Below are positions 18,137 through 27,020 of a stretch of DNA of 64,000 nt, in pieces. The position numbers were made by a program, and so were the translations under genes. Origin of the DNA: Sphingobacterium cellulitidis (GTDB lineage Bacteria > Bacteroidota > Bacteroidia > Sphingobacteriales > Sphingobacteriaceae); NCBI GenBank assembly GCA_002245855.1, contig NOUX01000001.1:558001-622000 (forward strand), read 5' to 3'. The notes under the pieces were generated by a model, which was not told where the DNA came from, made no database searches, and worked only from the letters and a program-made list of their open reading frames with translations. The number at the start of each line of letters is the position of its first letter. Position 1 is the stretch's first letter.

Positions 18137-18174
18137 AAGAATTGTATTTGCAAACATAACGACAATTAATATTT

Positions 18175-19563
18175 ATGAATTACGACATTATTGTTATCGG
18201 TAGTGGTCCAGGTGGATACGTAGCAGCAATCAGAGCAGCTCAATTAGGATTCAAAACTGCCATTATCGAACGTGACGCATTAGGTGGTATTTGCCTTAAC
18301 TGGGGCTGTATTCCAACCAAAGCACTTTTGAAAAGTGCACAAGTATTCGAATATTTAAATCATGCTGCTGATTATGGAATCAAAGTAAATGGTGGTGAAG
18401 CCGACTTTGATGCTATTGTAAAAAGAAGTCGTGGTGTAGCAGATGGCATGAGCAAAGGGATCCAGTTCTTGATGAAAAAGAACAAGATCGATGTGATCAT
18501 GGGTACTGCAAAAATTAAAAAAGGTGGTAAAATCGAAGTGAAAGCGGCTGATGGATCTACTAAAGAATATACTGCTAAACATACTATCCTTGCTACTGGT
18601 GCACGCTCTAGAGAATTGCCTAACCTTCCTCAAGATGGTAAGAAAATTATCGGTTACCGCCAAGCAATGAACCTTCCTAAACAACCTAAATCAATGGTCG
18701 TTGTTGGTTCTGGTGCTATCGGTGTCGAATTCGCGTACTTCTATAATGCCATCGGCACCAAAGTGACTATCGTTGAATTCATGGACAGAATTGTCCCTGT
18801 TGAAGATGAAGAAATCTCAAAACAATTAGAGAAATCACTGAAAAAAGCAGGTATCAACATCCTGACTAAATCTGAAGTACAATCCGTAGATACTAAAGGT
18901 GATCTTTGTAAAGTTTCTATCAAAACTGAAAAAGGTACTGAAACCATCGAAGCTGAGGTTGTTCTTTCTGCTGTTGGTATCACGCCAAACATCGAAAACC
19001 TAGGCCTAGAAGAAGTTGGTGTAAAAACTGACAAAGGTCGTGTGTTAGTAGATGATTTCTATAAAACAAATATCGATGGTGTTTATGCGATCGGTGATAT
19101 CGTAAAAGGTCAAGCTTTAGCGCACGTGGCTTCTGCTGAAGGTATTACTTGTATCGAAAAAATCAAAGGTCTTCACGTAGATCCTATTGATTACAATAAC
19201 ATCCCAGGATGTACTTACTGTTCTCCTGAAATCGCTTCGGTAGGTTTCACTGAAAAAGCAGCTAAAGAAGCTGGTTATGAAATCAAAGTGGGTAAATTCC
19301 CATTCTCTGCTTCCGGAAAAGCTTCTGCTGCCGGTGCTAAAGATGGTTTCGTAAAAGTAATTTTCGATGCTAAATACGGTGAATTCCTAGGTGCTCACTT
19401 AATTGGTGCTAACGTAACTGAAATGATCGCTGAAGTAGTAGTTGCTCGTAAATTAGAGTCTACTGGCCACGAAATCATTAAATCGGTTCACCCACACCCT
19501 ACAATGAGTGAAGCTATTATGGAAGCTGTTGCTGACGCTTATGGCGAAGTAATCCACTTGTAA
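18175..19563 (+). CDS. lpdA: Dihydrolipoyl dehydrogenase (paralogue 2)
   Basis: The protein has 462 residues with the same E3 architecture as the gene at 15717. Motifs are GSGPGGYVAA (FAD), GGICLNWGCIPTK (redox pair C40/C45), VGSGAIGVE (NAD), YAIGDI (FAD) and HPHPTMSEA (catalytic histidine). The CLNWGCIPTK form and the shorter tail differ clearly from paralogue 1, so this is an old divergence and not a recent duplication. Such a pair usually serves different complexes (pyruvate, 2-oxoglutarate or branched-chain). It is flanked by its own promoter and terminator. Confidence 0.96.
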   Translation: MNYDIIVIGSGPGGYVAAIRAAQLGFKTAIIERDALGGICLNWGCIPTKALLKSAQVFEYLNHAADYGIKVNGGEADFDAIVKRSRGVADGMSKGIQFLMKKNKIDVIMGTAKIKKGGKIEVKAADGSTKEYTAKHTILATGARSRELPNLPQDGKKIIGYRQAMNLPKQPKSMVVVGSGAIGVEFAYFYNAIGTKVTIVEFMDRIVPVEDEEISKQLEKSLKKAGINILTKSEVQSVDTKGDLCKVSIKTEKGTETIEAEVVLSAVGITPNIENLGLEEVGVKTDKGRVLVDDFYKTNIDGVYAIGDIVKGQALAHVASAEGITCIEKIKGLHVDPIDYNNIPGCTYCSPEIASVGFTEKAAKEAGYEIKVGKFPFSASGKASAAGAKDGFVKVIFDAKYGEFLGAHLIGANVTEMIAEVVVARKLESTGHEIIKSVHPHPTMSEAIMEAVADAYGEVIHL

Positions 19564-19585
19564 GAATAAATTCTTTTCATCATAT

Positions 19586-19611
19586 AAAGCCATCCTGCCG
19601 GATGGCTTTTT
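19586..19611 (+). terminator. Terminator of the second lpd gene
   Basis: AAAGCCATCC (19586-19595) and GGATGGCTTT (19600-19609) form a 10-bp stem with a 4-nt loop, followed by a T run. Confidence 0.88.
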
Positions 19612-19765
19612 TATTAACTCAGAATTCTGATACAGATTATTTTTATTGATTTCTACTTGAAATCAAAATAAAACAGGTTAATATTTTATAATTATAGAAT
19701 TATATATTAAACTGTATTTTATTACAAACCTTTTTTATAGTTTTGGGTAAAATTTTAATTCATTT

Positions 19766-20260
19766 ATGAAAACGATAATAATGGTCTTAGGAGCTCCAAA
19801 TGATGAGTATGGTCATCTTTCAGCAATCGCGTTGGATAGATTATACCGCGCCTACGACTTATCTATGAGCAATTCGGAAGCTCGAATTCTTTGTACTGGA
19901 GGTCAAGGAGACCATTTCAATATCACAGATAAGCCCCATCATTATTACGCAAAAAACTTTTTGAACTTAAAAGGAGTAGCCCCTGAACGATTCCTACCAG
20001 GAACGGAATCCAGAAATACCATCGAGGATTTCTCACTATCCAAACAAACTATCGAAGAATACAATCCAGACCTATTAATTATCATTACCTCCGAATTCCA
20101 TATCAAACGTGTTCAGATGATCTCAGAAGCGATAATTCCTGATATTAATAAATTCTTCGTTTCCGTAGCTTCCTCTTTGACAGATGCCGAGTTAAAACCA
20201 CTTGTCGAACACGAAAGAAATGCCCTTTACTTCTTAAAAGAACACGGAATTAATTACTAA
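19766..20260 (+). CDS. DUF218/YdcF-like protein
   Basis: The protein has 164 residues. The fold markers of DUF218 (YdcF/SanA/ElyC) are seen: an N-terminal beta strand MVLGAPNDEYG, the ILCTGGQGD loop, the acidic ESRNTIED motif that contacts the ligand in YdcF relatives, and LIIITSEFHIKR. There is no membrane anchor, so this is the short cytosolic form. Family members bind nucleotides such as SAM or act on envelope precursors, but the function of this subgroup is not established. It is a single gene converging on a membrane protein gene 8 nt away. Confidence 0.8.
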   Translation: MKTIIMVLGAPNDEYGHLSAIALDRLYRAYDLSMSNSEARILCTGGQGDHFNITDKPHHYYAKNFLNLKGVAPERFLPGTESRNTIEDFSLSKQTIEEYNPDLLIIITSEFHIKRVQMISEAIIPDINKFFVSVASSLTDAELKPLVEHERNALYFLKEHGINY

Positions 20261-20268
20261 AGCTTTAT

Positions 20269-21309
20269 TTATTCTTTCTTCTTCCAGATACTCTCAGCCC
20301 ATTTCCCTACAAACCAAAAGGAAACCGCTAATATTAAGAAGAATATAGTCCTATTGATATTGTCCCATAGGTATTCGACAAATCGGGTATACAGGTTTAA
20401 AATAAAAAATACGAAACCGATATCCCTGGACACATGATCTTTGGTCTTCATTCCGTATATCGCCAATCCCAAGGAAATAGCAATGCCTAATAAACCCCAA
20501 TAGAAAATCTCATATTGCCGCACACTCGACCATTTATCGAAATCACTATAGTTGCCAAAGATGGAAAGTAACCACAAGGCAATCATGCTATACAATAGCC
20601 CAACCACAAAAGATGTCGATTGAAAAATCGCGATTTTCTTTATTCTGGGTTGAATAAAAATTGCTAAGCTGGTCAGTAATATTCCGAAAATGGTGAAGCG
20701 CAAAGGATAATTCATCCCCCAGAACTTAAATCCCCAATTACTATGATAGGCGGTCTCAGTCGCAAACCAAATCCCTAAGGCAACCAAGGTAAACACCCAT
20801 AATAGTTTAGAGGTCAATTTGATTGACAGAACGGCATAGATGATGATTGACAATAAAAACAGAAGGGTAAAATGATTTTCATTACGATCCAACACCTGAC
20901 CTAAAAATCCAATACTTGCAGCCGTGGAAAATGCTCCAGCAAGCATCAAGGTTTCATTTGAAAAATTCTTACCAGGGTTTTTCGCCTTATTTCTGAAACC
21001 TAAAATATAAAAAAACACCGCTACTCCTGCAAAACCCAAACAAAAGATCACATTGGGGGTCTCATAAAAACCCTCTACCAGTTTGGATAAATAATCATCC
21101 GAAAACAAGGAAACAACAGAAAATATCAATGATGCCAAGGCAATCCAGAAGGCATATCTCGCTAGCATCCCCCATTCAAAACCCTTATCATCCATATTGG
21201 ATTTTAATTCCTCAGATTTCTCCCGCGTCAACAACTGCTCCTTCTCCCAGTGTTCTATAGCTTGTTCAATAATTTCGCGCTCAGATTTATTTACGTCTAG
21301 TTTTTTCAA
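20269..21309 (-). CDS. DUF2157-like polytopic membrane protein
   Basis: The protein has 346 residues. The first 45 are charged and helical (EQAIEHWEKEQLLTREKSEELK), like the cytosolic start of DUF2157 proteins. About ten membrane helices follow. The role of such proteins is unknown. Upstream, 128 nt away and divergent, is uvrA. I see no enzymatic motif. The assignment to DUF2157 is by topology and the N-terminal pattern, so it is moderate. Confidence 0.6.
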   Translation of the reverse strand: MKKLDVNKSEREIIEQAIEHWEKEQLLTREKSEELKSNMDDKGFEWGMLARYAFWIALASLIFSVVSLFSDDYLSKLVEGFYETPNVIFCLGFAGVAVFFYILGFRNKAKNPGKNFSNETLMLAGAFSTAASIGFLGQVLDRNENHFTLLFLLSIIIYAVLSIKLTSKLLWVFTLVALGIWFATETAYHSNWGFKFWGMNYPLRFTIFGILLTSLAIFIQPRIKKIAIFQSTSFVVGLLYSMIALWLLSIFGNYSDFDKWSSVRQYEIFYWGLLGIAISLGLAIYGMKTKDHVSRDIGFVFFILNLYTRFVEYLWDNINRTIFFLILAVSFWFVGKWAESIWKKKE

Positions 21310-21406
21310 AATGCCTTGTTTGTATTTTAAAGGTAATACTTTTCAACAATCCTGCCTAATATTAGATTAGAGACGAGCATCTTAGAAATCTCTACTTAAA
21401 AATCTG

Positions 21407-21414
21407 TAACTTTG
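21407..21414 (+). promoter_or_regulatory. -7 promoter box of uvrA
   Basis: TAACTTTG matches TAnnTTTG, 23 nt before the ATG. No LexA-type operator is visible around it. Confidence 0.5.
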
Positions 21415-21437
21415 CACTTTGCTAAAAGGAGAGATTA

Positions 21438-24287
21438 ATGGCCGTAAAAAAAGCAGTAGACCTTGGGGATCAAAGTGAATTAGAAGTATTTGGAGCCCGC
21501 GTACATAACCTTAAAAATATTGATGTATCATTTCCGAGAAACCAACTGGTTGTTATCACTGGATTAAGTGGTAGTGGCAAGTCTTCCTTGGCCTTTGACA
21601 CTATATATGCTGAGGGTCAACGCCGATATATGGAAACATTTTCTGCCTATAGCCGTCAGTTTTTAGGTGGAATGGAAAGACCTGATGTCGATAAAATCTC
21701 AGGATTAAGCCCTGTAATTTCAATCGAACAAAAAACAACTTCCAAGAATCCTAGATCTACCGTTGGGACGATTACTGAAATCTATGACTTCCTTCGTTTA
21801 CTTTATGCCCGAATCGGAGAAGCTTATTCCTATGTGACTGGCAGAAAGATGGAACGCATGTCGGATGATGAAATCACTGACCGTATCCTAAATGAATTCA
21901 ATGGAGAAGGTATTTATGTCCTTGCCCCAGTGGTAAAAGGTCGTAAAGGTCATTACCGTGAACTCTTTGAGCAAATTAGAAAACAAGGATATACAAAAGT
22001 TCGCGTGGATGGAGAAATATTGGATATCGCTCCTAAAATGCAGGTCGACCGTTATAAAATCCACGATATTGAAATCGTAGTCGACCGTATCATTGTTGAA
22101 AAGGACTCTCGCAAAAGATTGTTCACTTCCATTGGTCAAGCCTTAAAAACAGCAAAAGGAATCATTAAAATTGCCAACAAGGAAAATAAAGAACAATTTT
22201 TCAGTAGATATTTAATGGATGCTGAGTCAGGCATCTCCTATGATGAACCGCAGCCAAACACATTCTCGTTCAACTCCCCTTATGGCGCTTGTCCAAAATG
22301 CGATGGACTAGGTTATATCTATGAAATTGATAAAAAAATTGTTATCCCAGACCGTAGCCTAAACATCCAAAAAGGAGCAATCGTTCCCTTAGGACCGGCT
22401 AAGGATTCCTGGAATTTTGCGGTTTTGAAGGCTGTTGCTAAGAAATATGATTTCTCACTGACCACGCCTATTGAAAAACTATCCGAAGAAATTATTGATA
22501 ACCTGTTATTTGGAGAGGAAGAACCTATCCACTTAACGGTATCCTATGGTTCTTATGGTGCTCGTGAATATAAAGTTCAATTTGAAGGTATCTTCAAGAT
22601 GCTTGAAGAAATGAGTGCAAAATACAGCGATGATACTCAAGGCTTGGATGAGTTTAGAACTCAAGTGGTATGTCCTGAATGTCATGGAGCGCGTTTAAAG
22701 AAAGAATCATTACATATTAAAGTTGCCGACAAGAACATCGCTGAATTAGCGGAAATGGATATTGTCGCCTTGGATGAATGGTTCGACGATGTAGAAACCA
22801 AACTTTCAGATAGACAAAACATTATTGCTACTGAAATAATCAAAGAAATAAAAACCAGAATTGGATTCCTTTTGGATGTAGGGTTGAATTATCTGACCTT
22901 AAACAGAAGTTCCAAAAGTTTATCTGGTGGTGAAGCCCAACGGATTCGTTTGGCGACCCAAATCGGATCACAATTGGTCAATGTGCTTTATATCCTGGAC
23001 GAGCCTAGTATTGGTCTCCATCAAAGGGACAACGAACGCTTGATCAGTGCACTTAAAAATCTTCGGGATATCGGAAATTCTATTCTTGTGGTGGAACACG
23101 ACAAGGATATGATCCTACATTCGGATTATGTTATCGATATGGGACCTGCTGCAGGTGTCCATGGTGGTAAAGTGGTTGCCCAAGGTACGCCAAAGGAATT
23201 GATGAAAATGAATACCTTGACGACGGATTACCTGAACGGCAACAAAGAAATCAAAATCCCGACAGAAAGAAGGAAAGGAAATGGTCATACGCTTAGTTTA
23301 AAAGGCGCTAAAGGCCATAACTTAAAGAATGTGAGCATTGATATCCCATTGGGAGAATTGGTCCTTGTAACGGGAGTTTCAGGCTCTGGGAAATCAAGCT
23401 TGATTACAAATACCCTATACCCTATTCTGAACCATCATTTCTTCCGTGCTAAAGCGAAACCTTTGCCGTATGACAAAATCGAAGGCTTGGAAAATATCGA
23501 TAAGGTTATTGAAATTGATCAGTCACCTATTGGTCGGACTCCACGTTCAAACCCTTCGACTTATACCGGTGTATTCTCCGATATCAGAGCGCTCTATGTA
23601 CAGTTGCCTGAAGCGAAAATCAGAGGTTATAAACCTGGACGATTTTCATTCAATGTCAAAGGTGGAAGATGTGAAACCTGCCAGGGTGCTGGTATGAAGA
23701 TTATTGAAATGAACTTCCTACCTGATGTTCAGGTTCCCTGTGAAACCTGCAACGGAAAACGCTATAACAGAGAGACCTTAGAAGTCCGTTATCGTGGAAA
23801 ATCAATTTCCGATGTTTTGGATATGAGCATCGACGAAGCCGTTGTTTTCTTTGAAAACATCCCTTCCATTTACAGGAAAATTAAAACCTTGCAAGACGTA
23901 GGCTTGGGTTATATCACCCTGGGTCAATCTTCAACAACCCTCTCAGGTGGTGAAGCCCAACGCGTAAAATTAGCAACCGAACTTTCTAAGAAAGATACCG
24001 GCAAAACGTTCTATATCTTGGATGAACCTACCACTGGACTACATTTTGAAGATGTCAATGTCTTATTGGGCGTTATCAATAGATTGGTGGACCGCGGAAA
24101 TACCGTGTTGATTATTGAACATAACCTCGACGTGATCAAAGCCGCTGACTGGGTAATTGATATGGGACCTGAAGGTGGAAAGAATGGCGGAAAATTACTC
24201 TTCCAGGGAGTTCCTGAGGATTTGATAAAACAAAAGAATTCTGAAACAGGTCGTTTCCTGAAAATAGAAATGAACTACAATAAATAG
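21438..24287 (+). CDS. uvrA: Excinuclease ABC subunit A
   Basis: UvrA is the damage-recognition ATPase of nucleotide excision repair. The 949 residues hold two ABC modules with Walker A motifs GLSGSGKSSL and GVSGSGKSSL, two LSGGEAQR signatures and Walker B segments YILDEPS/YILDEPT. Zinc-module cysteine pairs occur as CPKC with CPEC and as CETC with CETC. Length and order match the family. The stop codon at 24285-24287 lies inside the stem of the terminator. A monocistronic gene preceded by a clear -7 box. Confidence 0.98.
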   Translation: MAVKKAVDLGDQSELEVFGARVHNLKNIDVSFPRNQLVVITGLSGSGKSSLAFDTIYAEGQRRYMETFSAYSRQFLGGMERPDVDKISGLSPVISIEQKTTSKNPRSTVGTITEIYDFLRLLYARIGEAYSYVTGRKMERMSDDEITDRILNEFNGEGIYVLAPVVKGRKGHYRELFEQIRKQGYTKVRVDGEILDIAPKMQVDRYKIHDIEIVVDRIIVEKDSRKRLFTSIGQALKTAKGIIKIANKENKEQFFSRYLMDAESGISYDEPQPNTFSFNSPYGACPKCDGLGYIYEIDKKIVIPDRSLNIQKGAIVPLGPAKDSWNFAVLKAVAKKYDFSLTTPIEKLSEEIIDNLLFGEEEPIHLTVSYGSYGAREYKVQFEGIFKMLEEMSAKYSDDTQGLDEFRTQVVCPECHGARLKKESLHIKVADKNIAELAEMDIVALDEWFDDVETKLSDRQNIIATEIIKEIKTRIGFLLDVGLNYLTLNRSSKSLSGGEAQRIRLATQIGSQLVNVLYILDEPSIGLHQRDNERLISALKNLRDIGNSILVVEHDKDMILHSDYVIDMGPAAGVHGGKVVAQGTPKELMKMNTLTTDYLNGNKEIKIPTERRKGNGHTLSLKGAKGHNLKNVSIDIPLGELVLVTGVSGSGKSSLITNTLYPILNHHFFRAKAKPLPYDKIEGLENIDKVIEIDQSPIGRTPRSNPSTYTGVFSDIRALYVQLPEAKIRGYKPGRFSFNVKGGRCETCQGAGMKIIEMNFLPDVQVPCETCNGKRYNRETLEVRYRGKSISDVLDMSIDEAVVFFENIPSIYRKIKTLQDVGLGYITLGQSSTTLSGGEAQRVKLATELSKKDTGKTFYILDEPTTGLHFEDVNVLLGVINRLVDRGNTVLIIEHNLDVIKAADWVIDMGPEGGKNGGKLLFQGVPEDLIKQKNSETGRFLKIEMNYNK

Positions 24288-24319
24288 AAAAAGGGAGCTT
24301 GAAGCTCCCTTTTTCTATT
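24283..24319. terminator. Bidirectional terminator between uvrA and the M14 peptidase gene
   Basis: AAAAAGGGAGC pairs with GCTCCCTTTTT within a longer near-perfect palindrome of 18-bp arms (24283-24300 and 24302-24319). The arms contain the uvrA stop codon and reach into the stop codon of the opposing gene, so the intergenic spacer is essentially the terminator itself. Confidence 0.88.
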
Positions 24320-27020
24320 AACGATATAACTGATTGAATAACATCTTGAATGTACCATGGCTTTGTGCCCTATTGGTTATTTCAGGACCTATTGCGACCA
24401 ATTTACCCTTTCCAACCTTGGATACTAATCCAATATTAACATCTTTCAAATATTCTTGACCATGAGCCCAACCACTCAATAAGGAATGATCGGATTTTAT
24501 AGATCCCAATGAATAAAGCGTATCCGAATTCTCAAATTTAAAAACCGGACTATTATTGAATACGATATTCAGGTCTTGATTCAAGCCATAATTCTCAGGC
24601 TTTGTTAAATCAACTTCTGCCCGAAGAATACTGGTTGGAACGTAATATTTCACATTGGATAATTTTACTTTCTTCCCTTCTTCGTTGGTTTCCATCAATG
24701 GATTCTCTACTTCCAAACCAAAATGATAAACTAATTCGGAAGATGCTCCGATCGTTACGATCTGCCCACCATTCTCCACGAATGTCTTCAATACTGGAAT
24801 GGATTTTTCTGCCGTTACTGAACCTAGCATATGCTTGTATTGATCTGGAACTATTCCTGCATCCACTGATCTTCCACTTGTCTTTGCCCCATAAGCAGGT
24901 ATTCCTTGCCCAACAAATAACAAAACATCATAGTCCTTGACTGTATTATTATCAATATCTTGAGGATAGAACAAATCATAATCATAACCATACTGTTCCA
25001 GAATCCATCTCACCCATCCGGATGGCATACTGCCGCCATAATAATCAAACAACCCGATTTTCAGAGACTCTACTGACTTCAACTGCGTCGGCTTTTTTGC
25101 AATGGCTTGACTCTTTAATCCTAAGGTCTGGCCAAATTCTTTGACTTTTGAAGCTGCCTTCGCATCTACATAAAAATCTTTGGATTCTAAATCCCGATAA
25201 ACTTTTACTCCAGACTTCAACAATTGATTAATGGCTAAAAAAGCATCATTCGCCTTTCCATTGATTAAATATCCGCCCTTTGAATTTTGAACCTCAACCG
25301 GCAATGCCGACATCAATACCCCACTTTCAATTTTATTCAATGGTCCATTAATATCTTCATAAACGCGGTCATAATCAACTCCCATTTGCATCGCCAAGGT
25401 CCAGCCTGCCGCATCGTAAGGACGAATTGGAGGACCACCTTCATACTCTACATCATGTGGATGATCCTGCGGTTCAAACATATCCAATACCTGAGGTCTA
25501 AAGGCCTGATTAGTCTTCACCACAATGGAACCTTTTGGATACTGCTTATTATTTATAGCGAAATCCGAATTCGCCTGATAGACATAAACTCCAGATTTAA
25601 TCAATGCATTCACAAATTTTATAGCAGTTGGAAAATCTGCCTGATCTGCAGATAGGATATAACCTCTTGGATCACGCTTTGACTTATCAGTGAATATCGC
25701 ATCGTAATAACTTTTTGGAATAGTCCTCGTCCTATAAAAAGAATTACTTTCCTCTTTCTTAACCGTTCCTGCAGCTAAATCTGCATTATATTTCTCCTCA
25801 ATCTGTTCCGCATATTTCGGGTACTTTGTCCAATGATCTTTATTTCCACGGTCAATCGAGTTTTTACCCATCTTATAGATGTTATACAACAACTTATCAC
25901 CGTTTCTGGCTGCATAATCCAAAATCGCAAAGTTCATGGATACTGAATAATCAATGGATTTCTTGAAATTCCAGGCCTGTGGTGCTACAGGATATGGCAA
26001 TCCGTTTCTCGGAACCTGACGCTCTGGCACCAATGGAATATTGGAAGGTGTAGGGCTACCTGTAACTTCTGTCAGGATTCCAATCATATTGTGGAAATAT
26101 GGCGCTGTTCTTAAGCCGCCATTCCACCAAGTAGAAAATCCAGATTGATCCATCCGGACATAGCCCGGTTTATCCTCTTCATTCAAACGATTGATCATGG
26201 CAAATCCAACCCCATCAATCCCAGTGACCAACAGCGGATCAAACACATGATTGAATGGATCACGATATGGAGGTCCGGCCACAATAGTACCATCTGGCGA
26301 AGTTTGGTGATGATTGTAAATAATCTGAGGCAACCAATCTACATAAACCACCCTGGCTAAATTACTTGCTTCCTTCATGTTGAACATAAAGAAATCCCGA
26401 TTATTGTCATGCCCAACATATTTTTGATATAAGGTCGGAATTGACATATTACGCTTCGCCTTATCCTCATATTGCATATACCAATCAGCCAATAAATCCT
26501 GACCATCCGGATTGACATGCCACATCAATACCACCACCTTATCCAGATAGTTCTTAATTTCCGCATCATTCCTATTGGTCAATTGATATAGAGTTTCTAT
26601 CAATTGATGGGAACCCACCATTTCGTTGGAGTGCATTCCGCCATCAATCCATACCACGGGCTTTCCAACAGCTGCTAATTCCCTTGCTTCTTCCTCTGTG
26701 ATTCCTTCTGCTCTTCCCAGCGTCTGAGAAATCTTCCTGTACTTTTCAATCTCCTTTAGATTCTCTGGAGAAGAGATGATTATCAAATGTTGCTTTCTAC
26801 CCTCTTCAGTTAAGCCCCCATCACGAATCAGAACCCGATCAGATTCCTGAGCTACTTTCAGAAAATAGCCCTCCATTTGTTTGTAATTCGCAAGCATATA
26901 GTCATCTCCGATATTAAAGCCAAAATGGCTCTTTGGATTAGTTACTTGTTGGGCTGTTGAATATTGAAATTGCCCAATCAATAAGGCAACCAGTATGGAT
27001 TTTATCGTAGTCTTAATCAT
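24318..27020 (-). CDS. Exported M14-family zinc carboxypeptidase-like protein
   Basis: The protein has 900 residues with a signal peptide (about 1-24, ending STAQ). The M14 domain follows: zinc ligands in DGGMHSNEM (H and E), MWHVNPDGQD, and a downstream NHHQTSPDG/PYFHNM region supplying the third histidine; a glutamate in GILTEVTG is a likely catalytic base. The C-terminal half (about 540-900) resembles a class I glutamine-amidotransferase-like fold (LLFVGQGIPAYG), common in large M14 relatives. It degrades peptides in the periplasm or outside. The S9 peptidase gene upstream overlaps it by 8 nt, so the two are coupled. Confidence 0.85.
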   Translation of the reverse strand: MIKTTIKSILVALLIGQFQYSTAQQVTNPKSHFGFNIGDDYMLANYKQMEGYFLKVAQESDRVLIRDGGLTEEGRKQHLIIISSPENLKEIEKYRKISQTLGRAEGITEEEARELAAVGKPVVWIDGGMHSNEMVGSHQLIETLYQLTNRNDAEIKNYLDKVVVLMWHVNPDGQDLLADWYMQYEDKAKRNMSIPTLYQKYVGHDNNRDFFMFNMKEASNLARVVYVDWLPQIIYNHHQTSPDGTIVAGPPYRDPFNHVFDPLLVTGIDGVGFAMINRLNEEDKPGYVRMDQSGFSTWWNGGLRTAPYFHNMIGILTEVTGSPTPSNIPLVPERQVPRNGLPYPVAPQAWNFKKSIDYSVSMNFAILDYAARNGDKLLYNIYKMGKNSIDRGNKDHWTKYPKYAEQIEEKYNADLAAGTVKKEESNSFYRTRTIPKSYYDAIFTDKSKRDPRGYILSADQADFPTAIKFVNALIKSGVYVYQANSDFAINNKQYPKGSIVVKTNQAFRPQVLDMFEPQDHPHDVEYEGGPPIRPYDAAGWTLAMQMGVDYDRVYEDINGPLNKIESGVLMSALPVEVQNSKGGYLINGKANDAFLAINQLLKSGVKVYRDLESKDFYVDAKAASKVKEFGQTLGLKSQAIAKKPTQLKSVESLKIGLFDYYGGSMPSGWVRWILEQYGYDYDLFYPQDIDNNTVKDYDVLLFVGQGIPAYGAKTSGRSVDAGIVPDQYKHMLGSVTAEKSIPVLKTFVENGGQIVTIGASSELVYHFGLEVENPLMETNEEGKKVKLSNVKYYVPTSILRAEVDLTKPENYGLNQDLNIVFNNSPVFKFENSDTLYSLGSIKSDHSLLSGWAHGQEYLKDVNIGLVSKVGKGKLVAIGPEITNRAQSHGTFKMLFNQLYR

